Source: Candidatus Altimarinota bacterium (GTDB taxonomy: Bacteria; Patescibacteriota; Minisyncoccia; Phycocordibacterales; UBA5272). Taken from it: a DNA stretch of 60,668 nt. The notes under the pieces are model-generated. The model did no database searches and was not told the origin of the DNA. It saw nothing but the letters and a program-made list of their open reading frames with translations. The stretch spans positions 1 through 60,668 of the forward strand of contig JAIPIK010000005.1 of the NCBI GenBank assembly GCA_021734745.1. Direction: 5' to 3'. Positions 8,541 to 17,799 of the stretch are shown here, in pieces. The position numbers and the translations under genes were made by a program. The number at the start of each line of letters is the position of its first letter. The first letter of the stretch is position 1.

Positions 8541-8705
8541 TTTTTCCTTTTTAAAACACGTGTCATTTTTCGAGGAACGAAGAGTGACGAAGACATCCGA
8601 AGATAACAATCGTAGAACTAAAATATATAGTATGCACTTCCACTCGCCTTGTCTCCCGACACGATTTACTAATCGCCGGCTCCGTGATGTTTTAAAAGAA
8701 AAAAT
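8541..8705. other. non-coding stretch bounded by an inverted repeat
   Basis: The 420 bases between gltX and the next gene hold no convincing gene. Imperfect inverted arms, TTTTTCCTTTTTAAAACA at the left and TGTTTTAAAAGAAAAA at the right, enclose about 125 bases. That interval has a higher GC content than its surroundings and includes a small hairpin CGAT-TTACTA-ATCG. It also holds GAGGAACGAAGAG, a motif that recurs elsewhere in the window. It may be a structured RNA or a degraded repeat. Short frames on both strands here look like chance. Confidence 0.4.
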
Positions 8706-8791
8706 GAGAGGGTTGTTTAAATGCACACAAATTCAAAGTGAAAACTTCTACCTCACTTATTTTTCCTTATTTTACAATATTCTTACTGCTA

Positions 8792-8820
8792 TTGACTTTT
8801 ATACTTTTTAGTGTTAAAAT
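8792..8820 (+). promoter_or_regulatory. sigma70-like promoter
   Basis: The -35 box TTGACT (8792-8797) and -10 box TAAAAT (8815-8820) are separated by 17 bases. They lie about 60 bases before the ATG of the membrane protein at 8880. Confidence 0.7.
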
Positions 8821-8879
8821 TAAAAGAGGGAGTTTTTTGTTAACTCATTCAATTTTGAGCCATTACCTGGGAGATTCTC

Positions 8880-9494
8880 ATGAGCACAGAGTTCTGGACG
8901 TACTTGTCCGCCCTTGTTGTCGGAATCAGTGGCTTTTACTACGCTATTCGTGCGTGGCAAGGCTCAATTTTTCCAAACCCTGTAAGTTGGGGTGTCTGGT
9001 CTGTGGTGGGGGTTGCTTTGTTTCTGGCGGCAGATTCATCAAAAGCTGAAGCTGTCTACTGGAGTACACTTGTCGGGGCCTGGAATCCAACCATGATAGC
9101 CGGGGTTATTCTATGGCGGTCAAGGAGTAAAGTATATGGGCTACAGAAACATGAAAAACAATGCCTCGCACTAGCTGCTGTCGGCTATTTCTTCTGGTTC
9201 TTGGTTCATGATCTGCCGGAGGTAGCACCGTGGTCAATGTACTTCATGATTGCCGTTGATTTGTTTGCTTTGTGGCCGACTTGGGTGCAAATTTATCGAG
9301 ACCCATTATCGGATAAACCTTTTCCATGGATAATCTTCGGCTGGGGATTCGGGCTGTCTGGTTTTGCAATCGAAGTCAACACACTGGCAAACTGGGCACT
9401 TCCGATGTACATGTTTATTGGCTCGAATTTTGTTGCATTGCCAATGATTATCGGTCGCATTCGTCGGAAAGTACCACTGGCTCAATGGGTTTGA
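8880..9494 (+). CDS. polytopic membrane protein, 204 residues, unknown function
   Basis: Six or seven hydrophobic segments fill the whole length, with Trp- and Pro-rich motifs such as NPVSWGVWSVVG, WNPTMIAG and PWIIFGWGFG. The pattern recalls PQ-loop or small transporter-like folds, but I cannot place it in a family. The start has a clear SD (GGGAG, 7 bases upstream), its own promoter and its own terminator. Its base composition is clearly richer in GC than the neighbouring core genes. Together these point to a separately expressed and possibly acquired gene. Confidence 0.88.
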   Translation: MSTEFWTYLSALVVGISGFYYAIRAWQGSIFPNPVSWGVWSVVGVALFLAADSSKAEAVYWSTLVGAWNPTMIAGVILWRSRSKVYGLQKHEKQCLALAAVGYFFWFLVHDLPEVAPWSMYFMIAVDLFALWPTWVQIYRDPLSDKPFPWIIFGWGFGLSGFAIEVNTLANWALPMYMFIGSNFVALPMIIGRIRRKVPLAQWV

Positions 9495-9512
9495 AAATGC
9501 CGTCATTTAATG

Positions 9513-9543
9513 GAAAATCGTTAGAGGGCGGTTTTCTTTTTGT
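9513..9543 (+). terminator. intrinsic terminator of the membrane-protein gene
   Basis: The hairpin GAAAATCG-loop-CGGTTTTC (9513-9536, one G-T pair) is followed by TTTTTG, 18 bases after the stop of the gene at 8880-9494. Confidence 0.65.
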
Positions 9544-9579
9544 ATTATCTAAAGTCTAAAATCTAAAATCTAACGTCTA
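9544..9579. repeat. dispersed TCTAAAATCTAA-type repeat
   Basis: Three tandem near-copies of a TCTAAAATCTAA-like word sit between convergent genes. The same word (or its complement TTAGATTTTAGA) recurs at 28994, 30581 and 34923 in this window. Confidence 0.6.
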
Positions 9580-9582
9580 CCC

Positions 9583-10689
9583 CTACGAATGTGACATTCC
9601 TATTCGAAGTATTTCTGCTCCAATTATCTTTGCAGCATTTCTACCATTATCAAATTTTTTCCCAGCTTCTGACATTTTTTTATAATTATCATTATTATCA
9701 AGTATACGAGAAATTTCTGAAAAAATGATCGACTTACCAATATTATCTTCTTCAATAACCGAAGCTGTACCTCTACTTGCCATGGCATATGCATTGCTGT
9801 GCTGGTCGCGGCTAATAGTCTCAGGTATAGGTATAACAAGCATTGGTAGTTGCCAAAGAGCAGCTTCTAACATCGATGAACTTCCTCGCGTAATAACCAT
9901 ATCAACTTTCGGATAAAACAAGGACATGTCAATAAAACCATCAACATAATAATGATTCTTGAACTGATGACCTTTCAACATTTCAGTTGTAATTTTTTTA
10001 ACTTCCTCAAGATTATTTACACCAACCTGATGAACAATGTCATATTTATCTAACAATTCTGGAAGTATTTGCATTACTGCCTCATTTATTCTTTTGCTAC
10101 CTTGCGCCCCACACAAAACCATAATTACGGGTCGCTCTTTATTTTCAAAAACCCTATTAAAGTTCTCTGGCGGTATTAGTGCTGAACGAATTGGTTGTCC
10201 AGTAAGTGCTGTTGTATTTGAGGGAAAAAATGGAGCAGCCTCTGGATAAGAAATGGCGACACGTGATGCGAACTTTCCACCAAACTTAGTAGTTCTACCT
10301 GGAACTGTATCACTCTCATGAACTACCACTGGTATTGAAAGGAATTTTGCGGCAAAAAGTGTAGGAAAACTAGCATATCCACCTTTCGCAAAAACAACAT
10401 CAGGGTAGACTGAGTATAATTTTAAAATTGCAACTATACATCCATAAAAAGTTTTAAAAATATCAGTAACTGTTTCAAGAGATGGGTATACTCTTAATTT
10501 TCCAGCTGGAATCTGAATAAATTTTATCTGTTCATCAAAAAGCGCCTTTTCGTCATATGGTTTATCAGAAAAGAAAAAAACTTCTGGTTGAATTATTTTT
10601 TGTATAAATGTTTGAGTTCTAATACTTTCAATAACCGCTATTAACGGATAAAAGTGCCCTCCACCTGCTCCTGTAATTACTATTTTCAT
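9583..10689 (-). CDS. murG: UDP-GlcNAc:lipid I N-acetylglucosaminyltransferase
   Basis: MurG adds GlcNAc to lipid I at the inner face of the membrane to make lipid II. The N-terminal GAGGGHFYPLIAV loop (the usual GGTGGHxxP motif is slightly altered) and the central CGAQGSKRINEAV donor-site region are visible. The C-terminal RGSSSMLEAALWQLPMLVIP segment is the typical acceptor/donor cleft. The length (368) is normal. Its ATG overlaps the ftsW stop by four bases (ATGA), so the two are translated together. Confidence 0.95.
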   Translation of the reverse strand: MKIVITGAGGGHFYPLIAVIESIRTQTFIQKIIQPEVFFFSDKPYDEKALFDEQIKFIQIPAGKLRVYPSLETVTDIFKTFYGCIVAILKLYSVYPDVVFAKGGYASFPTLFAAKFLSIPVVVHESDTVPGRTTKFGGKFASRVAISYPEAAPFFPSNTTALTGQPIRSALIPPENFNRVFENKERPVIMVLCGAQGSKRINEAVMQILPELLDKYDIVHQVGVNNLEEVKKITTEMLKGHQFKNHYYVDGFIDMSLFYPKVDMVITRGSSSMLEAALWQLPMLVIPIPETISRDQHSNAYAMASRGTASVIEEDNIGKSIIFSEISRILDNNDNYKKMSEAGKKFDNGRNAAKIIGAEILRIGMSHS

Positions 10690-11786
10690 ATATGAATGTT
10701 ACTAGATTTAGAAATATTTAACAAAACCCCAAGCTCAAACAGTGCAATCATAAGTGCGGTTCCTCCATGGGATACAAGAGGGAGTGGTACACCTGTTAAG
10801 GGCAGTATTCCAAGCATAGATCCAATATTTAAAGTTGCCTGTGACATAATAATCACCACTATACCAATTGCTAACAATCTACCGAACTGGTCTCTAGTTT
10901 CTCTAAAAATAAAATACCCCCTACTCGCTACTATACCATAAAGAACTATAATATAAAGAGTCCCTAAAAATCCAACCTCCTCTCCTAGTACAGCAAAAAT
11001 TGAGTCTCCTATAGGTTCAGGAAGGTAATTAAACTTCTGCACACTTTGTCCTAAACCTCTACCAGTGAGGCCGCCACCGCCGAGAGCTATTAATGACTGA
11101 TTTAGTTGCCACGATGACCCCCTAGGGTCATGGGTGTTATTCAGAAAAGTTTTTACTCGTTCCAACATGTATGGTCTAACCATAATTAAAGTTACAAAAC
11201 CCATCATTCCGATTAGTATTAGTATCTGAATGTGTCGTTTTCGTGCGCCACCAATAAAGTAAGTAATAAATGACGCCGACATTACAACGAGATATGTTCC
11301 AAAATCTGGCTGAGCTAAAAGAATAACAGAAACAGCTCCTGCTGCCAAAATATATGGGAGAAGGCCATATTTCCAATCCTTAAATTTACTGCGATATTTT
11401 GTACACCAATGAGCTACCACAAGGACAAAGGTGAATTTTAAAATCTCACTTGGTTGTACGGTGAATGAGCCTAAATCTATCCATCTGTGTGCTCCTCCAT
11501 GATACCGTGAAAGAAATGGAACAAAAACTAAAGTAGTAACAAAGAGCGCAAGTCCAAAAAATGTATATGCGTGCTTCCTATACCAAGTAAAAGGAATAGT
11601 TGCCCCAATATATAATGCTAGCCCGCCACCAATAAGCGCATAGATGAGTTGTGTTTTTATGACAGAATAAAATTTAACTTCATTAACTGCTAGAACACCC
11701 AACGCCGCTGAACCAAAGATAACTAGACCACTTGCAAGTAGTAACACAATTGTAATTAGTAATAGTTTATCTACTTTTTGAAACAT
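10686..11786 (-). CDS. ftsW: SEDS-family peptidoglycan polymerase FtsW
   Basis: About ten membrane segments, the YHGGAHRWIDLG loop, QPSEILKF and the C-terminal PLPLVSHGGTALM motif are typical of FtsW/RodA glycosyltransferases. The large extracellular loop with RGLGQSVQKFNYLPEPIGDSIF favours FtsW. Its place between mraY and murG supports a role in septal wall synthesis. At 366 residues it is a compact version without long N-terminal extensions. The start ATG has no SD. Confidence 0.94.
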   Translation of the reverse strand: MFQKVDKLLLITIVLLLASGLVIFGSAALGVLAVNEVKFYSVIKTQLIYALIGGGLALYIGATIPFTWYRKHAYTFFGLALFVTTLVFVPFLSRYHGGAHRWIDLGSFTVQPSEILKFTFVLVVAHWCTKYRSKFKDWKYGLLPYILAAGAVSVILLAQPDFGTYLVVMSASFITYFIGGARKRHIQILILIGMMGFVTLIMVRPYMLERVKTFLNNTHDPRGSSWQLNQSLIALGGGGLTGRGLGQSVQKFNYLPEPIGDSIFAVLGEEVGFLGTLYIIVLYGIVASRGYFIFRETRDQFGRLLAIGIVVIIMSQATLNIGSMLGILPLTGVPLPLVSHGGTALMIALFELGVLLNISKSSNIHI

Positions 11787-11792
11787 ATTAAT

Positions 11793-12863
11793 TTAACTTA
11801 CTAACACAATAACCACACCTAAAAGCGCACACATGTATGATACTACCCAATACCTCATCGTCACTTTTGCCGACGACCACCCCTTTGCTTGAAAATGATG
11901 ATGAAGAGGAGCTACAATAAATAATTTTCTTTTAAAAACTTTTTTCCATATCAATTGCAAAATAACAGATAATGTTGTTATCAAAAGTGGAAAAGCTATT
12001 ATCGGCAAATACATAACCGCATCTGTCAAAAAGGCAATAACAGAGAGTGATAGAGAGAGGGCCAGCATTCCTGTTTCCGTAAGATAAAATAATGCCGGAG
12101 GGATGTTGAACCACAGGAAGGCCATTATTCCACCTAATACAACAAAGCAAAAGGCAGCAATATCAACTTGTCCATGAGCATACGCAATCATTCCGTAAGC
12201 AGTAAAGACTGCAGACATAACTCCACCAGATAATCCATCAACTCCATCAATTACTCCAGTAGAAAAAGTAGCTAAAGTTACAACAACAAAAAATAAAATA
12301 AAAAGTAATCCCCCTAAATGAATATGCCCATAGAAAGGAATATACACTGCATCTACACCAAGTTTTACATAAAACCACCACCCTGCGAATAACCCTAACA
12401 TTGAAACAGCTGCCAAGCGAATTGGAAATGATAAACCACCCCCAATATAAGAATTTAACTTACTTCCAAATGCTTCTGCAACAAGCAGATCATCAATTGC
12501 ACCAACGACAGCCCCCACAAACATAGCCATAAGTGGTAACCATGTCTGATTACGGGAAATGAATACTAATTTTTCTGTAAATGGCATTGGAAACACTTTT
12601 GATATAAACCAAAACAATAAAGCCGTCACAAATACCGAAATCCATACTACTGAACCACCCAACCTTGGTACTGGTAACTTCTCGTCATTATGAAGTGATG
12701 CTGTGATAGTAGCCTCTTTGCCATCAATTGTTTTTGTTACATTCTTTTTCTTCCAGAGTTTATTTCGTATCAAAAAACGCCCAATAATTGGCGCAATAAT
12801 AATTCCAACGATAAAAGATACAACTGCTGGCAATAGTACTTTAAACGGGTCAAGTGCGAACAT
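11793..12863 (-). CDS. mraY: phospho-N-acetylmuramoyl-pentapeptide transferase
   Basis: MraY attaches phospho-MurNAc-pentapeptide to undecaprenyl phosphate, making lipid I. The protein has about ten membrane segments. The active-site Asp pair is in GAIDDLL, the substrate loop is GVIDGVDGLSGG, and the C-terminal cytoplasmic loop carries PLHHHFQAKGW (the HHH motif). The start ATG lies in AT-rich sequence. It precedes ftsW and murG with gaps of a few bases at most, so the three form one lipid II operon. Confidence 0.96.
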   Translation of the reverse strand: MFALDPFKVLLPAVVSFIVGIIIAPIIGRFLIRNKLWKKKNVTKTIDGKEATITASLHNDEKLPVPRLGGSVVWISVFVTALLFWFISKVFPMPFTEKLVFISRNQTWLPLMAMFVGAVVGAIDDLLVAEAFGSKLNSYIGGGLSFPIRLAAVSMLGLFAGWWFYVKLGVDAVYIPFYGHIHLGGLLFILFFVVVTLATFSTGVIDGVDGLSGGVMSAVFTAYGMIAYAHGQVDIAAFCFVVLGGIMAFLWFNIPPALFYLTETGMLALSLSLSVIAFLTDAVMYLPIIAFPLLITTLSVILQLIWKKVFKRKLFIVAPLHHHFQAKGWSSAKVTMRYWVVSYMCALLGVVIVLVS

Positions 12864-12947
12864 ATTCGTATTATATCATATTAGGTAATTTGTAATATTG
12901 GATATCTTTTTATTAATGGTAGTTAACGAGATTTATAGAAAGTAAAG

Positions 12948-13868
12948 TTACTTTGAAACACTACTCAGCAAAGCTTTATATAATATCTCTACATCTGTAA
13001 ATCTCTCTGTTAGGGTAGACCCTAATACAACAATAGCTACTGGATGTCCAATCAATATATCAACTACTATTACTAGATTTCCACCAGCGATATCTGTATA
13101 ACCTGTCTTTGACATTTCTATACCGGGAAATTTATTTACATTTTGATTTGTATTTGGTATGCCTATTATTCTTCCGGTGTTCGCAGTTACATTTGTTCTT
13201 CTTCTTGTGGTTGCCTCAAAAACCTCAGGAAATTCTCTTCGTGCAAGTGCAGTTAATTTTGCAATTGAAAGTGCAGACCCTTCCCCTCCAATTTTTCCAT
13301 TTTCGTCTAACCCAGCTGGGCTAGTAAAATGTAAATCAAGACCGAGTGTTGTTGCATCAGTATTCATTTGTGATATAAAAAAATTTCTTCCACCTAATCC
13401 ATCGGCTATAGCTTGAGCTCCATCATTTGACGAAAAGACAAGTGTATATTTAAGTAATTCATCTAAATTAAATATTTGCCCTTTTTTTAATCCTAAATCA
13501 TATGCCCCATCTATACTAGACTGACCAATTGTTATATTTTTAGTTTTATCATTATGTATACGCGCAGTAAGAGCAGTCATCACTTTTGTAATACTTGCAA
13601 CAGGTAAAACATCACTCGAATTTTTTTCAGAAATTATTTTCTTATCCACAATATCATATACTACATATGATTTTGCTCTAACATCAATACCATCAAAAGA
13701 TGAGCTACTGAATAGTTCTGGAACTTCTTTGACTTCACTAGTAACTAATTTTTTTTCTAACACATGTACAACTGGTCTCTGTATATTAGAAAGTATAAGA
13801 ACAGATAACACAGCAAATCCGTAGATAATAGCACTGTCTACTTGATTGTACTTCGAATGTCTAATCAT
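12948..13868 (-). CDS. D-alanyl-D-alanine carboxypeptidase (S11, penicillin-binding type)
   Basis: An N-terminal membrane anchor (about residues 12-30) is followed by a DD-peptidase domain. All three active-site motifs are present: SITK (Ser92-Lys95), SSN (Ser146-Asn148) and KTG near residue 254. The enzyme trims the terminal D-Ala of peptidoglycan stem peptides outside the membrane. At 306 residues it lacks the C-terminal beta domain and amphipathic helix of classic PBP5, so the anchor is at the N-terminus instead. It lies just downstream of scpB on the same strand. Confidence 0.93.
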   Translation of the reverse strand: MIRHSKYNQVDSAIIYGFAVLSVLILSNIQRPVVHVLEKKLVTSEVKEVPELFSSSSFDGIDVRAKSYVVYDIVDKKIISEKNSSDVLPVASITKVMTALTARIHNDKTKNITIGQSSIDGAYDLGLKKGQIFNLDELLKYTLVFSSNDGAQAIADGLGGRNFFISQMNTDATTLGLDLHFTSPAGLDENGKIGGEGSALSIAKLTALARREFPEVFEATTRRRTNVTANTGRIIGIPNTNQNVNKFPGIEMSKTGYTDIAGGNLVIVVDILIGHPVAIVVLGSTLTERFTDVEILYKALLSSVSK

Positions 13869-13880
13869 AACCTGAAAAAG

Positions 13881-14387
13881 CTACGCCTCTGTTGTTTCTA
13901 ATTTCTCAATTAACTCTGAATGAATTTTTTGATAGTCTGGTAAATCCTCTACTTTTGTAATACCAAGATGCTTAAGTGCATCCGTAGTTAATGTACAAAC
14001 CTCACCATTTCTAATAATTAGACCCCTAACGAGCAGTGTTCGAATAGATTGAGATGATTGCACTCCTCGTATATATGAGATTTGTTCTCGCGTCCCATTC
14101 CCTAAGTAGGCCACTAGGGTTAATACTTGTAATGTAGCAGGAGTAAGATCACCCTTTAATTCTTCTTTCCAAAACGTATCTACTAATTCTGACTGTATTG
14201 CCTGAGTTACGATAGAAAGTTCATCTTTATTACGAAGAATAGAGAGTCCAACATTTGCAAGAGCTACACCAAGCTCATCTATATGTTTTTCTACATCATC
14301 TGTTGTTGTTCCTAGAATGTTTGCAATAGTAGCAATTGGTAAAGGGTCGCCAGATAAATATAGAATTGTAACGAGTTTTTGAAGCAT
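13881..14387 (-). CDS. scpB: segregation and condensation protein B
   Basis: ScpB forms a complex with ScpA and SMC to compact the chromosome. Two winged-helix domains fill its 168 residues. The family motif around VLTLVAYLGNGTREQISYIRG (residues about 88-108) is easily recognised and is followed by LLVRGLIIRNGE. It directly follows scpA on the same strand, which is the usual pairing. Confidence 0.93.
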   Translation of the reverse strand: MLQKLVTILYLSGDPLPIATIANILGTTTDDVEKHIDELGVALANVGLSILRNKDELSIVTQAIQSELVDTFWKEELKGDLTPATLQVLTLVAYLGNGTREQISYIRGVQSSQSIRTLLVRGLIIRNGEVCTLTTDALKHLGITKVEDLPDYQKIHSELIEKLETTEA

Positions 14388-14466
14388 ATTATTTATAAGT
14401 GTATCATATTTGTGCTTTAAATATTGTTAGATAATAACTAATTTGTTAATAAATAGATTAAATAAA

Positions 14467-15183
14467 CTAATTACTCTTTAAAATATTTATTTCACCTCCA
14501 TCTGCGTGTTGCACTGCATTAATTGACCCAGAACGAAGAAGTTCTAACATCGCAATAAAATTAACAATTAGTAGTTTTTTACGTTCTTCGATTGTAGAAC
14601 CGGTGTCAGCCAAACTTTGTAAAGTTACTTCCTTCGCTGTACGCACACGCTCTAATAAATTTTCAATTACGTTTTCAATTCGTAAGGCCTGCTCAACCGC
14701 TACTTTTACCAACTGTTTAGGTGAAACAAATGACATTAAAGTTAGTGACGCAATAGATTGTAGAAATATACTAGTCACCCTATTGTCAGGAACAAAAACT
14801 GGATCACCTTTGTATTTCATATACTCTCGAGAATGAAGTATTTTTTTCATATACACGGAAGAGAGTTTTGTACACGCATTGGTGAGCATTGCATAAAGTT
14901 CTAACTTTCTTTCTAAGTCATGAACCTGTTTTTCTTCCTCTTCTGTATACACAACTCCAGGGAGAAGAGACTTCGCCTTCATTAGAATAAGAGTAGACGC
15001 AACTACAATAAATTGTGAAATATCAACTAGGTTTTTTTGTTCTAATGTTTTTATATATGCTATATATTCATCAGCAACAGAAACTAGAGATATTTCTGTA
15101 ATAGAAAGTTTTCTCTGCTCAATTAATTCGAGTAGTTTTGTATAAGGCCCCTCATATCTATCTAGTTTTACAGTAAATTCCAT
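14467..15183 (-). CDS. scpA: segregation and condensation protein A
   Basis: ScpA is the kleisin that bridges the SMC heads. The N-terminal pattern LDRYEGPYTKLLELIEQRKL and the following ISLVSVADEYIAYI are typical, as is the central FIVVASTLILMKAKSLLP. The C-terminal winged-helix part with FIAMLELLRSG is conserved. The length (238) is normal. It is the first gene of the scpA-scpB-carboxypeptidase group. Confidence 0.94.
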   Translation of the reverse strand: MEFTVKLDRYEGPYTKLLELIEQRKLSITEISLVSVADEYIAYIKTLEQKNLVDISQFIVVASTLILMKAKSLLPGVVYTEEEEKQVHDLERKLELYAMLTNACTKLSSVYMKKILHSREYMKYKGDPVFVPDNRVTSIFLQSIASLTLMSFVSPKQLVKVAVEQALRIENVIENLLERVRTAKEVTLQSLADTGSTIEERKKLLIVNFIAMLELLRSGSINAVQHADGGEINILKSN

Positions 15184-15245
15184 GTTACTAGTATACAGTA
15201 GCTACTGTGTGTGGCCAGTTGATAAACATTACGTTGGTTAATTTA

Positions 15246-16400
15246 CTATCTAAGCATATTCCAGATTTTTGGATCTTGTCCTCCATCAATTTTGAATATC
15301 GCAACACCTCCCAATTTGTATAATTTTGCTATGCGAATTTTATCCGCAATAGCTCCGGCATCTGAATACCAAACAAGATATTTTTTCATTCCACCCAATT
15401 GTTCACCATTTACTCCTGTTGATGTTGCATATACGAAATTAACCTCCCCAGCTCCATTACGCATTGGTGTAATATTAAGACTTCTGGCAAGATCATCTGC
15501 ATAATTCCAATTCATTGAACCCACTCTTGAATACTTGATATCAGAAACAATGTTTGTTTTTTGGATTATTTCATATTTGTAACCATAAGTTGGCACACCA
15601 AGAATTATTTTTTTAGCAGGGATATCCCACATAGCAAATGTTATAACTTTTTTAATCCATTCTATATCAGCAACTGGTTTGTATATAATATCGCTATTAT
15701 TATTTTCTAGTAATGCGTCATCACCAGCCTGGTCATAAGCCATTATGCGCACTTGGTCACATACTTTACCTATAACTTTATAATCATTTGAATACTCCAC
15801 TCTTGAAAGTATTTTTTTTGAAGTTGTTGCGTATCTACTTTCTGGTGGTGTGCGTGCTTCTATGGTACAAATTAGTTTTTTACCAGTTTTGTGTAAATCT
15901 CTCGAAAGTCCAGTTAGAAAATCCGAGAAGTATGGACCCGTTTCTGCTAATTTTGCCTCATAATCAATATCTATTCCGTCGAATTTATTTTTATTAACAA
16001 GTTCAACAATTTCCTTTATATGAGCATTTCTAGATTTTCTTTGTGCAAGTAATAGATATTGAATATTTTTTTCTTTTTCATTGTGGGGGTATGACAAAAT
16101 ACTCGGATAAATTTTTACCCCTTTCTTTTTTGCTTCAGTAATTAATGTAGTCCAAGGTTCCTCATCAATTTTCAAAACATTATTTATACTTCCATCTGTT
16201 TGCAATTCATAAGCAAAAGGACTAATTTGTGTTACTTTATCCAAATTAGGAAGTGTACTACTCGCCCCCTCTGTCTTTCGCCAATATGGAATCCAAATTG
16301 CAGTATCAAAAGGATTTTTTGTCAAAGCAAATACCCCTTCTGTTAGAGATGCAAAAATAAAAATAATTACTAATATTCTCTTCATAGTTTTATTATACAT
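15246..16400 (-). CDS. secreted glycoside hydrolase family 18 protein (YaaH/SleL-like)
   Basis: A signal peptide (MKRILVIIFIFASLTEGVFA, starting at an internal ATG at 16385 that is equally possible as the start) precedes a GH18 barrel. The catalytic motif DGIDIDYE places the acid Glu at about residue 148. Other family marks are WIPYWRK near the first strand, ILGVPTYGYKYE and the final GGVAIFKIDGGQDP. Such proteins act on GlcNAc-containing polymers, often peptidoglycan. It stands alone, downstream of the aspS terminator. The substrate is not decided by the sequence. Confidence 0.9.
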   Translation of the reverse strand: MYNKTMKRILVIIFIFASLTEGVFALTKNPFDTAIWIPYWRKTEGASSTLPNLDKVTQISPFAYELQTDGSINNVLKIDEEPWTTLITEAKKKGVKIYPSILSYPHNEKEKNIQYLLLAQRKSRNAHIKEIVELVNKNKFDGIDIDYEAKLAETGPYFSDFLTGLSRDLHKTGKKLICTIEARTPPESRYATTSKKILSRVEYSNDYKVIGKVCDQVRIMAYDQAGDDALLENNNSDIIYKPVADIEWIKKVITFAMWDIPAKKIILGVPTYGYKYEIIQKTNIVSDIKYSRVGSMNWNYADDLARSLNITPMRNGAGEVNFVYATSTGVNGEQLGGMKKYLVWYSDAGAIADKIRIAKLYKLGGVAIFKIDGGQDPKIWNMLR

Positions 16401-16410
16401 TTATATATAA

Positions 16411-16453
16411 AAAAGGAAAACTAGACACAAAATCTGCATCTAGTTTTCCTTTT
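16411..16453 (-). terminator. intrinsic terminator of aspS
   Basis: Fifteen-base complementary arms (AAAAGGAAAACTAGA and TCTAGTTTTCCTTTT) enclose a 13-base loop. On the minus strand the hairpin lies 18 bases after the aspS stop and ends in a T run. Confidence 0.85.
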
Positions 16454-16470
16454 GTTTAAATTTTTACACC

Positions 16471-17799
16471 CTATTGTGAGAGTAAATTATCTATCCTATT
16501 TATGTCTCTTGGAAACATTGTTGCTTCTTTTATATTTTCAAGACCTAAAAACTTTGACGTTATTCTCTCAAGTCCAAGTCCAAGTCCTCCATGTGGAGGC
16601 ATGCCGTATTTGAAGGCTTGTAAATAATATCTGAATTGATTAGAATTTAAACCTTTATTTTCCATTGACTTAACTAATTTTTCATAGTTATGAATACGCT
16701 GACCACCAGTTGTTATTTCTACACCCCTGAACAATAAATCAAAGCCTTTTGCATAACCAATATCATTTTCATCCTCATACGTATACATCGGTCTTTTACT
16801 AATTGGAAAATGAGTTATGAAAATAAAATCTGAGTTAAAATTCTTCTTTGCGTATTCACAAAGCCAGCGTTCATGCTGTGGTTCTAAGTCTGGTTCTTGT
16901 GAGCAATCTTCTCCAAACTCTTTTTTAATTATTTGTTGAGCCTCTCTCAATTTCATAACTGGAACATTTTCTGGAAGCTCAGGGAATGTTGCGTTGAGTA
17001 ATTCAAATTCTCTGGTGCATTCCTTCTTTAGCGCTGAGATAATATAACGCAATAGAGAGGTCTCCATCTCAATAATATCCGTATGATCTTTTATAAATCC
17101 CATTTCAAAATCAAGGCTTGTATATTCGTTCAGATGGCGAGAAGTCGCGTGTTTTTCAGCACGATAAACATTCCCAGTAGTAAAGACCCTTTCAAAAACT
17201 CCGACCATTATTTGTTTATAAAATTGTGGACTTTGCGCTAAATGAGCAGTGTGTCCAAAATATTCCAAATCAAAAGAATTTGCCCCACCTTCGGCGTCTT
17301 CACCTATAAGTTTTGGTGCTTGGAACTCAGTAAAACCCTCAGTAATCAAAAACTCGCGAAATGCTTTTAAAATAGTTGACTGAACCTTAAATATTGATTT
17401 GTACTTTTCTCCTCGAAGGGTATACGGCAATAGGTCTAAGTGGGTATCAAGATTAACTTCTGAACCAAGCTCAAATGGTACATCTTGAGCTTCTGCTATA
17501 ACTTCAATCGTAAGAACTTCGAGTTCTACGTCGCCATTTATAACACCCTCCTTAATATTTCTCTCTGGACGTTTGTTTACTTGTGCAGTAACTGAAACAA
17601 TCCACTCAGGACGAACTTTTTGTGCTACATCAAGGGCTTCCACATGATTAGGTAACACTACCGCTTGCACCTTACCTGTTACATCGCGCAAGTCCAAGAA
17701 AACCATTTTTCCTTGGTCACGACGAACATCAATCCATCCTTTAACAGTTACTTCACTTCCAACACTTTTAGAAATATCTTTAATATAAGTTCTTGCCAT
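16471..17799 (-). CDS. aspS: aspartyl-tRNA synthetase, archaeal/non-discriminating type
   Basis: This class II synthetase has an N-terminal OB-fold (residues 1-100, VKGWIDVRRDQGKMVFLDLRD) and a catalytic core with GANSFDLEYFGHTAHLAQSPQFYKQ, FRAEKHATSRHLNEYTSLDFE (motif 2) and GLGLGLERI (motif 3). It lacks the GAD insertion of bacterial AspRS, so it is the archaeal type. That type often also charges tRNA-Asn and works with GatCAB. The ATG at 17799 is chosen over an upstream in-frame TTG because it begins at the conserved MARTYI and directly follows the T-box hairpin. A terminator follows the gene. Confidence 0.93.
   Translation of the reverse strand: MARTYIKDISKSVGSEVTVKGWIDVRRDQGKMVFLDLRDVTGKVQAVVLPNHVEALDVAQKVRPEWIVSVTAQVNKRPERNIKEGVINGDVELEVLTIEVIAEAQDVPFELGSEVNLDTHLDLLPYTLRGEKYKSIFKVQSTILKAFREFLITEGFTEFQAPKLIGEDAEGGANSFDLEYFGHTAHLAQSPQFYKQIMVGVFERVFTTGNVYRAEKHATSRHLNEYTSLDFEMGFIKDHTDIIEMETSLLRYIISALKKECTREFELLNATFPELPENVPVMKLREAQQIIKKEFGEDCSQEPDLEPQHERWLCEYAKKNFNSDFIFITHFPISKRPMYTYEDENDIGYAKGFDLLFRGVEITTGGQRIHNYEKLVKSMENKGLNSNQFRYYLQAFKYGMPPHGGLGLGLERITSKFLGLENIKEATMFPRDINRIDNLLSQ

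Noticed and set aside
8538-8811. Short frames on both strands between gltX and the membrane protein gene
   Set aside because: They lack SD sequences and coding-like composition, and they overlap an inverted repeat that explains the region better.
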